32,214 nt of DNA from Acidobacteriota bacterium (GTDB lineage Bacteria > Acidobacteriota > Vicinamibacteria > Vicinamibacterales > CAVVIG01): positions 1 through 32,214 of the forward strand of contig JACPZV010000102.1 in the NCBI GenBank assembly GCA_016195295.1, in the 5' to 3' direction. Numbering within the stretch: the stretch's first letter is position 1; every line of letters starts with the position of its first letter. Below, piece after piece: positions 18,614 through 26,647 of this stretch. A program made the translations under genes and the position numbers. The notes beneath the pieces are model-generated. The model did not search any database, was not told where the DNA came from, and was given only the letters and a program-made list of their open reading frames with translations.

Positions 18614-19201
18614 ATGGTGAAAGCATTGAAGATTGGCTTGCTGGTCGTCGGAGCCCTCGTGGTCGTGACACTCTTGACGCTGCGCGTGACCGGCCTTGAG
18701 CCCGCATACGTCGATCCCAGTAGCGAAGAGTTCGTCAAAAGCGGCCGGACCACCAGGCCGGGATTGTGGCTGACAGGGGAAGTCGTCCATGAGCCCGTGA
18801 CCAATATCGGGCGTGGCGACAAACTCTACGTGCAGGGAAGCGAAAGAGATTTCAGATTGCAAAAGAAGTTCCCCTATTCCAAGGCGTGGTGGGCCAACGT
18901 CGAGCGCGATCCGCGCGTGCGCATGAAGATCGGCGGAAAAATCTACGAAATGACGCTCGTATTGATCCACGATCGCGCCGAGGTTGCACAATTGCAAAGA
19001 GGGAGAGACCCCGTCACGAAAGAGATTGGTGCCGACGGGAAAGAACACGTCACACAGGTGGCGCACTGGTGGCGCGTTTACCAGCGAAACGTTCCGGAAT
19101 ATGGGAACGGGTCGGCGGTTGCGGCATCCGATAAGGCGAATTCACAAGAAGGGCGCCGCAGTGGCGAAGGCGCGGCTGAACGCCCGGCCGAGCGTCCCTA
19201 A
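18614..19201 (+). CDS. Membrane-anchored hypothetical protein, possible split-barrel domain
   Basis: The 195-residue protein has an N-terminal membrane helix (about 5-25, LKIGLLVVGALVVVTLLTL). A soluble domain follows with LYVQGSERDFRLQKKFPYSK, then AWWANVERDPRVRMKIGGKI, then YEMTLVLIHDRAEV. The pattern of a residue being read as 'xxDPRVRxKIGGKxYE' is typical of small beta-barrel oxidoreductase-like domains (nitroreductase/deazaflavin family), but no cofactor motif is certain. The C-terminal ~30 residues are low-complexity and charged. It shares motif order with the oppositely oriented gene at 17462-18010. ATG 18614 is preceded by GGAGAACGAAG, a good ribosome binding site. Codon use looks less GC-biased than neighbours, compatible with acquisition. 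Confidence 0.68.
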   Translation: MVKALKIGLLVVGALVVVTLLTLRVTGLEPAYVDPSSEEFVKSGRTTRPGLWLTGEVVHEPVTNIGRGDKLYVQGSERDFRLQKKFPYSKAWWANVERDPRVRMKIGGKIYEMTLVLIHDRAEVAQLQRGRDPVTKEIGADGKEHVTQVAHWWRVYQRNVPEYGNGSAVAASDKANSQEGRRSGEGAAERPAERP

Positions 19202-19539
19202 CTCGCACGCCAGACAACGTACAAACAAACGTTCGGGCAGGCGCGTAGACGCGCTGCGGCGAGGTTTTACGACCAATCTTGGCCTTTCAGGAAGGGGGCG
19301 GCCCCCTCTCGTCAGCGATACCTGAACAGTGCCCTCAGTAATGATCAACGCCGTGCTGGCGACCCACGGAGCCAGGCGGACCGCCCAACGGTAGGCGACC
19401 AGTCAGGACCATCCGCCGGTGTGAAGTGTGTAGCGTGCGTTCGCCGGTTTCACGAACATGTCGTGGCGCGGTCATCGCTCCATACCCTGCCGTTCCAACT
19501 CTGCCCACCTGGACAGCCAAAGCGCGCACCGAGAACCCG
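19202..19539. other. Non-coding or decayed stretch before the recombinase remnant
   Basis: I see no supportable gene in these 338 nt. A short G/C hairpin (AGGGGG, 19293-19298, and CCCCCT, 19302-19307) lies about 90 nt after the preceding stop and could slow transcription. It lacks a T-tract. Confidence 0.35.
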
Positions 19540-19937
19540 CCGGCCTCGGCGAGCGCGTGGTGGCGATCAAGAAGGCGTGGGAAACGACTGTCCTCCGGGC
19601 GCACGGCCATGAGCCCGCATGGGTACGCGGGGCGCTGTCGGCAGCGTCGCGGGCGCAGTTGGCGGCGGTGAATCTGCACTTTCATGATCTCCGGCACGAG
19701 GCCGGGTGCCGCTGGCTGGAGCAGGGCTGTCCGATCCATCATGTGCAGGAGATGTTGGGGCATGTGAATCTCTCGCAGACGAGCACGTACTTGCACGCCT
19801 TCGAGATGGGCTTGCAGGAGTCGATGCGCCGGTTCGAGGCCGCGCGTGGCAAGCCGGTGGCAAACGAGGGGCAGAGAGAGCATCCGCCTCTTGGTCACGA
19901 GGAGTCACAGGAGACGGACAAAGGCACGTTACACTAA
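19540..19937 (+). pseudogene. Remnant of a tyrosine recombinase/phage integrase (C-terminal part)
   Basis: The frame reads GERVVAIKKAWETTVLRAHG, then LHFHDLRHEAGCRWLEQGCP, then IHHVQEMLGHVNLSQTSTYL. This contains the catalytic H-x-x-R (HDLRHE), the second His (LGH) and the nucleophile Tyr (TSTYLH) of XerC/D-like integrases. The N-terminal core-binding domain and the first catalytic Arg are not found upstream in this frame, and similarity begins only near 19555. It is therefore a 5'-deleted pseudogene, although the open frame extends to 19458. It ends 17 nt before a tRNA gene, a classic integration target. An unusually long charged tail (about 40 residues) follows the Tyr. Confidence 0.75.
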
Positions 19938-19954
19938 GAACTGCGGTACGATAG

Positions 19955-20030
19955 GCGCCCGTAGCTCAGCGGATAGAGCACCCGCCTCCTAAGCGGGGGG
20001 CCGCCGGTTCAATTCCGGCCGGGCGCGCCA
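19955..20030 (+). tRNA. tRNA-Arg (anticodon CCT)
   Basis: The cloverleaf is complete: acceptor GCGCCCG/CGGGCGC, D arm GCTCAGCGGATAGAGC, anticodon stem CCCGC/GCGGG with loop CTCCTAA (anticodon CCT at 19988-19990, reading AGG), and T arm GCCGG TTCAATT CCGGC. It has discriminator G and an encoded CCA (20028-20030). It is 76 nt long. It stands alone beside a recombinase remnant, so it may have served as an attachment site. Confidence 0.97.
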
Positions 20031-20038
20031 ACACAAGA

Positions 20039-20073
20039 GTCGTCAGTCGTCAGTCATCAGTCGTTGGTCGGGA
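20039..20073 (+). repeat. Heptad tandem repeat (GTCGTCA-type)
   Basis: Five consecutive 7-nt units read GTCGTCA, GTCGTCA, GTCATCA, GTCGTTG and GTCGGGA. They fill the space between the tRNA and the ATG at 20078. The same heptad family appears at 23672-23729. The period of 7 excludes translation of the array as a simple codon repeat. Confidence 0.75.
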
Positions 20074-20077
20074 AATC

Positions 20078-20803
20078 ATGAAGAGAACAGAACGGCAGCA
20101 CCTGAAGGAAAACGAAGTCCAGAATTTCGTGCGCGTGGCGCGCGAGCTGTACGAGTCGCGTCGAAACGAGAGCACGCTGATCATCGCGTTCGCCCTGGCG
20201 GCCGGCGTCGCGGCGCTCGGCTACTACGGGTGGCGCGAGCACGTGCAGTCGAGGGCGACGACGCTGTTGGCCGAAGCGATGACGGTACAGGACGCGCGCA
20301 TCGGACCGCCGCCGGCGCCCGGGACGCCGGCCAGCGGCCTCTACTTTCCGACCGAGCGCGAGCGCGCGCAGGCGGCGTTGACGAAATTCAAAATCGCCGC
20401 CGACGCGTATCCGTCCTCCGACGCCGGCATCTACGCACGCTTTCAACTGGCCGCCACCTACATGGCGCTCGGCACCCCCGCGCAGGCCGCCGCCGCCTAT
20501 CAAGAGGTGATCGCGAAGGCGGGCACCAGCATCTACGGTCAGATGGCACGGCTCGGTCTGGCCGGGGCGCAGGCGCGCGCGGGTCAGTACGATCAAGCCA
20601 TCAGCGCCTACAAGGATCTCGCGGAGCGCAGGGACGGCCCGCTGCCCGTGGACGGCATCCTGATGCAGCTCGGCCGCGCCTATCTGGACGCCGGCAAGCG
20701 TACCGAAGCGCAACAAACCTTCAATCGTGTCGTGGAAGAGTTTCCGGAATCGCCGTTCAACGGCGACGCGCGGAAAGAGTTGGACAACCTGAAGAAGACC
20801 TGA
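20078..20803 (+). CDS. Membrane-anchored tetratricopeptide-repeat protein (YfgM/BamD-like)
   Basis: This 241-residue protein has a cytoplasmic N-terminus (1-33), one membrane helix (about 34-51, STLIIAFALAAGVAALGYYG) and a periplasmic domain of about four TPR-like repeats (ALTKFKIAADAYPSSDAGIYARFQLA, YQEVIAKAG, AGQYDQAISAYKDLAERRDGP, AGKRTEAQQTFNRVVEEFPESPF). The layout matches YfgM/TPR_21 proteins, which assist folding or envelope assembly. The repeat RxAExFPxSP is typical of outer-membrane assembly lipoproteins, but there is no lipobox here. The start ATG follows the heptad array with no clear Shine-Dalgarno apart from GGGAAA. Confidence 0.85.
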   Translation: MKRTERQHLKENEVQNFVRVARELYESRRNESTLIIAFALAAGVAALGYYGWREHVQSRATTLLAEAMTVQDARIGPPPAPGTPASGLYFPTERERAQAALTKFKIAADAYPSSDAGIYARFQLAATYMALGTPAQAAAAYQEVIAKAGTSIYGQMARLGLAGAQARAGQYDQAISAYKDLAERRDGPLPVDGILMQLGRAYLDAGKRTEAQQTFNRVVEEFPESPFNGDARKELDNLKKT

Positions 20804-20812
20804 AGCGCCGCG

Positions 20813-21821
20813 CTACACGGTCCCGCGCGGCTCCTGCTGCGTCAGGCAGTGGAGCGTGCCGAGCCCCCACGCCAGATCGACGGCATGGATGCCGACGATC
20901 TGGTGACGCGGCATCAGCTCCGCGAGCAGATTCAACGCCACACGATCGTTCGGGTCGTTGAACGTCGGCACGATCACCACGCCGTTGGCGAAGTAGAAAT
21001 TGGCGTAGCTCGCGGGGAGCCGCTCGCCCGCCATGATCACCCGTCGCGGATACGGCAGGCGGACGATCCGCAGCGGCCCCACCCCGGGATCGCGTGCCGC
21101 CGCTTCGAGTCTTCGCAGGTTGTCGATCGACTTGGCGTGATTGTCGTCGGCCGGATCGTCTTCGACCGCGAGGACGACAACATCGGGGGCCACGAAGCGC
21201 GCGATGTCGTCGACGTGGCCGTGCGTGTCGTCGCCGACGCATCCCTCGCCGAGCCAAATCGTGCGACGGACGCCAAGCCAGTCGCGGAAAACTTGCTCGT
21301 ACGCCTCGCGCGGCATTCCCGGATTCCTGGATCCCACCGCCTTCGAGCACGACGCGCTCGCCGGTGTCCGGGCGGCGAGGCTCGAGACGAGGCAGTCCCG
21401 CGAGGCCGGCGATCGCGCGGCCGACGTTCGCGTCCTGCTCCCAGTTCGAGTATTTCGCCCAGCCATTGAATCCCCAGTGCGCGAACGACACCGCGTCGTC
21501 TGCGCCGACGATGCCCGTGGGCGCGCTGTCTCGGAGCCACGTGCGATCGAGGGGGACGACGTGCAGGCGGACGCGGTCGGTACGCACCGCGTGCGACGCG
21601 AGAATCTTCTCCGCGCCGGCCCGCACATCGGCCGACTGGCAGAGGATCTCGACCGGCTCGGCGCACGCCAGGACGCGCGCGATCTCGGCGTACACCCACG
21701 GAATCGGTTCCAGCTTGCCGGGCCAATCCGGCTCGAAGTGCGGCCACGCAATCCACGTGGCGCGGTGCGGTTCCCATTCAGCCGGCATCCGCCAGCGGGG
21801 CGTCTGAACGACAGCGGTCAT
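20813..21821 (-). pseudogene. aguA: Agmatine deiminase with internal out-of-frame deletion
   Basis: Agmatine deiminase converts agmatine to N-carbamoylputrescine plus ammonia. The first part (MTAVVQTPRWRMPAEWEPHR, then TWIAWPHF, PLDRTWLRDSAPTGIV and VVLEGGGIQ) is in one frame. The second part (RNPGMPREAYEQVFRDWLGV, WLGEGCVGDDTHGHVDDIAR, LGTLHCLTQQEP with the catalytic Cys) is in another. The switch is near 21325-21340. The expected segment between them, normally EGG-x-I-x-V-x-G-x-G-T-L-L-T-T-E-x-C-L-L, is absent, so roughly 20-25 codons are missing and the frame is lost. Unless this is an assembly error, no active enzyme is made. The ATG at 21821 overlaps the aguB stop by 1 nt. Confidence 0.85.
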
Positions 21822-22705
21822 CAGGCGAGGTAGCGGTTGAGGATGGGGCCGTAAACGTCGATGCGCCGATCGCGCAGGAAGGGCCAGTTGCGTCGCGCCG
21901 TCTCGATGACCGCCGGATCGCAGCGCGCGATCAAGATCTCTTCGGCTTCGCCGGCGTCGGCGACGTACCGTCCGTACGGATCGGCGATGAACGAGTGACC
22001 GAAGAAGTCGAGCCCATCGGTTCCGGGCTCGTCCTCGTGGCCGATGCGATTGGGCGCCGCGACGTAGAGGCCGTTCGCGATCGCGTGCGCCCGCTGAATG
22101 GTCCGCCATGCGTCGACCTGCGCCGCGCCCCATTCCTCGCGTTCGGACGGATGCCAGCCAATCGCCGTCGGATAGAAGAGCACTTGCGCGCCAAGCAGGC
22201 TGGTGATGCGCGCGGCTTCCGGATACCACTGGTCCCAGCAGATCAACACGCCGATGGTCGCGTAGCGCGTCTGCCAGACCCTGAACCCCGGCGCGTCGCC
22301 GGGCGTGAAGTAGTACTTTTCGTTGAACAACGGGTCGTCCGGGATGTGCATCTTCCGATACGCGCCGAGCAGACGGCCGTCGGCGTCGATCACGGCCGCG
22401 GCGTTGCGGTACACCCCGGGACCCTGCCGCTCGAAGAGCGGCACGATCAGCACGACGGCGAGTTCCTCGGCCAGCCGCTGCATGACGGCGGTCGTCGGTC
22501 CGGGGATCGGCTCGGCGAGATCGAAGCGCTCGGCCCGCTGCGACTTGCAAAAATACGGCGCGTTGAAAAGTTCCTTCAGGCAGAGGATCTGCGCGCCGCG
22601 TTGGGCCGCCTCTCGGATCAATCGCGCCGCGCGCGCGACGTTGGCGGCCGGATCGCTGCCCGCCGCGTCCTGAATCACACCGATCGTGAACGGGTCATTG
22701 ATCAT
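21821..22705 (-). CDS. aguB: N-carbamoylputrescine amidase (nitrilase superfamily)
   Basis: This 294-residue cytoplasmic amidohydrolase releases putrescine, CO2 and ammonia from N-carbamoylputrescine. The catalytic triad is visible: Glu45 (LKELFNAPYF), Lys118 (YRKMHIPDD) and Cys156 (LICWDQWYPEA). These motifs, together with FNEKYYFTPGD and PTAIGWHPSE, are those of AguB rather than general nitrilases. Full length and intact. Both ends overlap partners: its ATG overlaps the dhs-like stop by 4 nt (ATGA) and its stop overlaps the aguA start. It therefore acts in a coupled polyamine operon. Confidence 0.93.
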   Translation of the reverse strand: MINDPFTIGVIQDAAGSDPAANVARAARLIREAAQRGAQILCLKELFNAPYFCKSQRAERFDLAEPIPGPTTAVMQRLAEELAVVLIVPLFERQGPGVYRNAAAVIDADGRLLGAYRKMHIPDDPLFNEKYYFTPGDAPGFRVWQTRYATIGVLICWDQWYPEAARITSLLGAQVLFYPTAIGWHPSEREEWGAAQVDAWRTIQRAHAIANGLYVAAPNRIGHEDEPGTDGLDFFGHSFIADPYGRYVADAGEAEEILIARCDPAVIETARRNWPFLRDRRIDVYGPILNRYLA

Positions 22706-23657
22706 CGGGCGTCATCGAGGAAACGCTCGCTCGGAACCGTCCGGCCGTCGATCGTCATCGGTCCGGGTTCCATGGTGAAGGTGGGCCTCTTCCGTTTCGC
22801 GAGCAGGCCCGCGCTGCTCGTCGCCAACGCCGTGGCCAGCATCGGCAGCGCGATCGTCGCGTCGGCTTGCACCGACACGCGGGGGGAATCGGTGGCCAGT
22901 TTGCCCCAGCTCTGCGGATGAAGTTCTTCGGCGTGCCGCCGCCGAGGACGACCGACGCGGTCCGCGGCCGGCGGATGATGAGGTTCGCCGACTCGACGAT
23001 GTCGCCGATGATGTCGATGTGGCCGGCGCCCGGCGTCTTCTGGCGGGCTTGGGACAGTCCCATGCCGATCGACGAATCGGCGATCGCGGGACAGAAGATC
23101 GGGACCTTCGCGCGATACGCGGCCGTCAGGATGCCTTCACGCCCGGTGGTCTTCCACAAATGTCCGCCGAGCAGGTACAAGATCTCGCGCGACGTGTACG
23201 GACGTTTCTCGAGCGTCGACGCGAAGTCGGCGATCCAATTGTCGTTCGAGATGAACTCTTCCTCGCTGGCGTAGGTGTCGTAGACGCGGTCGATGCGATC
23301 CTTGGCCAGCGCCGTATCGTCTGCGTATGGCGAGCCGAGGTAGTGACGCCGCCCGCGGGTCTCGTGCAGATCGTGATACAGGTTCGCGCCGGTGGAGACG
23401 AGGCAGTCGACGTACCGATTCAGAATCAGGTGCGCCACGACCAGTCGCAGCCCCCCGGCCGAGAGCGCGCCCGCCATGCCCATGAAGATCGTCACATCGT
23501 CGCGCAGCATCTTCTGCCAGACGCGATGCGCGGTCGCGAGATTGCGCCCTTGAAACGAGATGCGCTCCATGCGCGCGATCACCTGCTCGGCTGTGAGGCC
23601 GGCCTCGACGACGAACGGCTCGATCGGCGTCTGCAGGAAGCGCGATTTTTTCTTCAT
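22702..23657 (-). pseudogene. Deoxyhypusine-synthase-like protein with internal out-of-frame deletion
   Basis: From MKKKSRFLQTPIEPFVVEAG to GGGTPKNFI the frame is that of deoxyhypusine synthase family proteins (SFQGRNLATAHRVW, GMAGALSAGGLR, STGANLYHDLHE, IADSSIGMGLS). In bacteria these act as homospermidine synthase-like enzymes on NAD and spermidine or putrescine. After NFI (about 22915) the frame changes. SWGKLATDSPRVSVQADATI, then ALPMLATALA, then RPTFTMEPGPMTIDGRTV continue to the stop at 22702. The Lys in SWGKL matches the catalytic lysine of human DHS. About 40 residues between NFI and SWGKL (the MGYDxGGHKYALQIxTDxPxWGGLSG region) are missing. The ATG is 9 nt after a TATAAT box. Confidence 0.85.
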
Positions 23658-23666
23658 GCGCGAGAC

Positions 23667-23672
23667 ATTATA
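23667..23672 (-). promoter_or_regulatory. -10 box (TATAAT) of the polyamine operon
   Basis: A perfect TATAAT on the minus strand lies 9 nt before the ATG at 23657 and directly against the heptad repeat array. No -35 consensus lies at the expected distance. The leader would be only about 2-3 nt. Confidence 0.5.
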
Positions 23673-23729
23673 GTCGTTAGTCGTCGGTCGTTGGTCGGCG
23701 GTTGGTAACGACTCGCGACTCACGACTAG
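23672..23729. repeat. Heptad repeat array with inverted half
   Basis: Units AGTCGTT, AGTCGTC, GGTCGTT, GGTCGGC and GGTTGGT (23672-23706) are followed by CGACTCG, CGACTCA and CGACTAG (23709-23729) in the opposite sense. The two halves form a dyad. The array fills the gap between the minus-strand dhs-like start and the minus-strand peptidase stop, and the peptidase stop codon (23726-23728) is inside the last unit. Confidence 0.7.
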
Positions 23730-26647
23730 AAGGCATGACCCAGTCGGACGTACAACATCGAGTGATTCGGCAGCGTGCCGCTGCCGTCGTGTCCGTGCGC
23801 CGCGCCGAGCGTCAGCGTGATCGGCAGAACGTAACCCGCGACGGCGTCGATCGACAGTTCCGCGCCCACGGATGTCTTCACGTCGCTCGCGTGAAACTCG
23901 TTCGTCCAGGTATTTCCCACGTCGGTGAAGGCCGCCGCGTGAATCGTCTGCAGAAAGAAAGGCCACGTGCCGAGGCCGCGCTGCGGCCGTGCGAGCGGGA
24001 TCCGGTACTCGAGGTTCATCAGCGCCGCGTGGCTGCCGCCGAACGTGTCGCTCGCAAAACCGCGCATCAACGTGGTGGGCGCGGTCCCGAAATCAATCAA
24101 GCCGGTGTCGCGCGCCGCGCCGCCCATGAGAAACGTGCGGGCCACGGATAGATCGCCGTCGGCGGCGGCTCCCACCACGCGCGCGGCAAAGACTTGATGC
24201 TCACCAAAGCCGTGAATGTAAGCGCGGACATCGCCGGTCACGCGCGTCGCGTCCGCTGCCGCGCCCAGGGCCTGACGCGTCAGCTCCGCCGTGAAGCCGG
24301 CCGCGAGCCCGTCCTCCGGGCTGATCGAGTAACCGTAGCGATGCGCCGACGACCACACGCCGGCCACGCGAGCCGACGTCCGGTTGCGCGTGACGTTCTG
24401 GCCGGCGAGCGTGTAATCGTCTATGGCTCGGATGAGCGACAGCCGGCCCAGGTACGACTGGCGGACGTGAACGACCGGCAGCTGGACGCCGCCTTCCATC
24501 TGGCGTTCGCGGAGCGTGATCGGCAGGGGCAAACCGGTGGCGCCGTTGAGGCCCGTGAAGAACTGGGTCTCGGTCGACGCGGTCGCGAACAGCGCGGGAC
24601 GCCATCGGTTGTACACGTACGACAACTGCAGGTCCGGCACGGCCGCTCCGGGCGTCGGCGACCCCGCGGGGCCCACGACCAGCCACGTCGCGGTCGCCGC
24701 GTAGAAGTGGTAGCCCAGCACGTCGGACGCGAACACCGACGCACCGGCACGCCATTGATCGCTGGGGTTTTCGACGACGGGGGACCACGATGTCGGCCGC
24801 AGAGTCGGCAGGGGCGAATAGCTGATCGCAGTGGCAGGGACTATCGGCGGCTGCGGGGCAGCGCGTGCAGGACCGTCTTCGTCTCGCGGGCGCAAAGAAA
24901 CCGCGTTGCTGGTGGCTGAGGTGTCAGGATACGGCATCGAGTACAACTCGAACCCATCTGCCATGTACTCGACAAAAGCCAACGTGCGCCCGTCGGGTGA
25001 GACGTCCGGCCACGTGACGCCGCCCGTGCTGCGTGTGAGTTGACGCGCGGCGGTTGATCCATCGATCGTGATTTCGTAGAGGTTGAACGGCTCGCTCTCG
25101 TGCGCCATCGCCACGACAAGCGCTCGACCGTCGGGTCGCCAGGCCGGTGTCACCGCGCGACCGCGAGCGTCAGTTGCGACGACGCGCGTGACCTTCGTGG
25201 CGACGTCGACAAGCACCACTTCAGCGTTCGCGCCCAGGCGGTGGCGCTCGACGGCGATCGTGCGACCGTCGGGCGACCAGCGCGGCGCGTTAAACTGCGT
25301 CTCCGGTTCGGAAATGAGCGTGTCAATCCGTGGCGTAGGCTGGCGGGGCTGAAAGCCCCGCCCTACATCTCGTACGAGAACCAGCTCCCGCCGACCGCGC
25401 GTCTCTCGCACCGCCGCAATCGTGCGCTCGTCCGGCGACAGATCCGGATCGAGAAGGCGCGCCTCCGACGTCAATCGCGTCACGCGTCCGGTCCTTCGCG
25501 ACCATTCGTAGAGGTCGCCGTACAAACCCGTGTTGCGGCGCAGATCGACTTGATCGAAGTAGATCGCGTCGCGTCCCACCGCCGTCGTCGATCCGAGGAT
25601 GCGCGTCGTCAAGCGGTGTGGCTCGGTGCCGTCAAGGCGGATGCGATGCAACGTCGGCAGCGAGTGCACGTCGCGCACCGAGTAGACGATCTCGGGCGGA
25701 CAGCTTCCGCACACGAAGCGATCGAACCGTGGGCCCAGAATCGCGAAGCGATGGTGCGTGAGGCGCGTGAGGCCGGCATCGATCGGCGCGGCGCTCGCGA
25801 CGCTCATCAGACCGGCACGATAGTCGCGCCACAAGTCGCCGAGCGATTCGCCGTACACGCGCTTGAAGACCCGCGACCCGGTGTAGGGAACGCGGCGCGC
25901 CGTCGCGTCGGCGAGCGTCGCGAGCGTCTCGGCGCCGAAGCGATCGACGAGGTACTCGTGGAAACCCAGTCCGTAGGCGTACGCGGCCAACCCGTCGGGC
26001 CAGTCGACGCGGCCGCCGTTGACTCGATCGAGTGGTTCGGTCGCGTGCCGGCGGGCGGCTTCGTCGACGATCGCGCGAAAATTGCCGTCGTGCAGCCGGC
26101 CTTCGCCGGTGATCGCGCTTTCTTCGTACACGGCGAGGCCTTCGATCTGCCAGATGGGCAGGAACAGGTTGGGAAAGGTGAAGGGCTGGCGGCCGAAGAT
26201 GTTCCGCAGCGCGCGCGCCCAGCCTTCCGACCGGTCGAGATGCGTGATGTGCGTGAACTCGTGCGTGAACGCGAGCCGCAGCCAGTCGTCGAGGTCGCCA
26301 ATCAGCGCCGATCCGGCGGGCCACGCCGCGTTCAGCACGATGGTGTCGTACGGCACGGGCGTGGCCGTGCCATTGGATTGCTCGGTCTGATCGACCAGGA
26401 CGACGTGCGTCAACGGCGGCGGCTTCACGCCGAGCGGCTGCTGCAACGCCCGCCACGCCTCCTCGGCGATGACGGCGAGGCGGTCCGCGAGGCGATCCTC
26501 GCCCTGATGGAAGTAAATGATGAAGTGCGGCGTGCGCAGCATCCGGAAACGCAGCGCCGGATCGAACAACCCCGTGGCCTCCACGGAGACGGCGTGAAGC
26601 GCGGCGCTAACGAGCAGCGCGCTGATCAGTCGTCGTCCGCGCAACAT
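23726..26647 (-). CDS. Outer-membrane metallopeptidase-like protein: peptidase domain, TolB-type propeller and C-terminal beta-barrel
   Basis: The 973-residue protein has a signal peptide (about 1-24). A peptidase MA-like domain contains zinc motif HEFTH (129-133) and the downstream Glu in WQIEGLAVYEE (167-176). A region of WD40/TolB-like repeats follows (LSPDERTIAAVRE, WSPDGRTIAVERH, SPDGRTLAFVEY; about 400-620). The C-terminal beta-barrel (about 640-973) ends in the aromatic residue of YVRLGHAF, as in Omp85/surface-antigen-type barrels. Acidobacteriota have many such proteins, probably acting on peptides at the outer membrane; the exact substrate is unknown. Residues about 428-435 (GRGFQPRQP) are encoded by a palindromic repeat inserted in frame. 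The start at 26647 overlaps the 3' end of the upstream gene by 41 nt. Confidence 0.82.
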   Translation of the reverse strand: MLRGRRLISALLVSAALHAVSVEATGLFDPALRFRMLRTPHFIIYFHQGEDRLADRLAVIAEEAWRALQQPLGVKPPPLTHVVLVDQTEQSNGTATPVPYDTIVLNAAWPAGSALIGDLDDWLRLAFTHEFTHITHLDRSEGWARALRNIFGRQPFTFPNLFLPIWQIEGLAVYEESAITGEGRLHDGNFRAIVDEAARRHATEPLDRVNGGRVDWPDGLAAYAYGLGFHEYLVDRFGAETLATLADATARRVPYTGSRVFKRVYGESLGDLWRDYRAGLMSVASAAPIDAGLTRLTHHRFAILGPRFDRFVCGSCPPEIVYSVRDVHSLPTLHRIRLDGTEPHRLTTRILGSTTAVGRDAIYFDQVDLRRNTGLYGDLYEWSRRTGRVTRLTSEARLLDPDLSPDERTIAAVRETRGRRELVLVRDVGRGFQPRQPTPRIDTLISEPETQFNAPRWSPDGRTIAVERHRLGANAEVVLVDVATKVTRVVATDARGRAVTPAWRPDGRALVVAMAHESEPFNLYEITIDGSTAARQLTRSTGGVTWPDVSPDGRTLAFVEYMADGFELYSMPYPDTSATSNAVSLRPRDEDGPARAAPQPPIVPATAISYSPLPTLRPTSWSPVVENPSDQWRAGASVFASDVLGYHFYAATATWLVVGPAGSPTPGAAVPDLQLSYVYNRWRPALFATASTETQFFTGLNGATGLPLPITLRERQMEGGVQLPVVHVRQSYLGRLSLIRAIDDYTLAGQNVTRNRTSARVAGVWSSAHRYGYSISPEDGLAAGFTAELTRQALGAAADATRVTGDVRAYIHGFGEHQVFAARVVGAAADGDLSVARTFLMGGAARDTGLIDFGTAPTTLMRGFASDTFGGSHAALMNLEYRIPLARPQRGLGTWPFFLQTIHAAAFTDVGNTWTNEFHASDVKTSVGAELSIDAVAGYVLPITLTLGAAHGHDGSGTLPNHSMLYVRLGHAF
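25342..25366. repeat. Palindromic repeat inserted in frame within a coding sequence
   Basis: GGCGGGGC (25342-25349) and GCCCCGCC (25355-25362), with T-GAA-A between, are followed by CTAC. The element lies inside the 973-residue peptidase gene and encodes the odd stretch GRGFQPRQP between the propeller segments LVLVRDV and TPRIDTLISEPE, keeping the frame open. Confidence 0.75.

Noticed and set aside
20757..22550. A 597-codon open frame on the minus strand covering parts of aguB and aguA
   Set aside because: Only its end part is aguA coding sequence; the rest is the shadow frame of aguB and carries no family signal.
20039..23729. CRISPR array
   Set aside because: The units are 7 nt, contiguous and without spacers; no cas genes are present.
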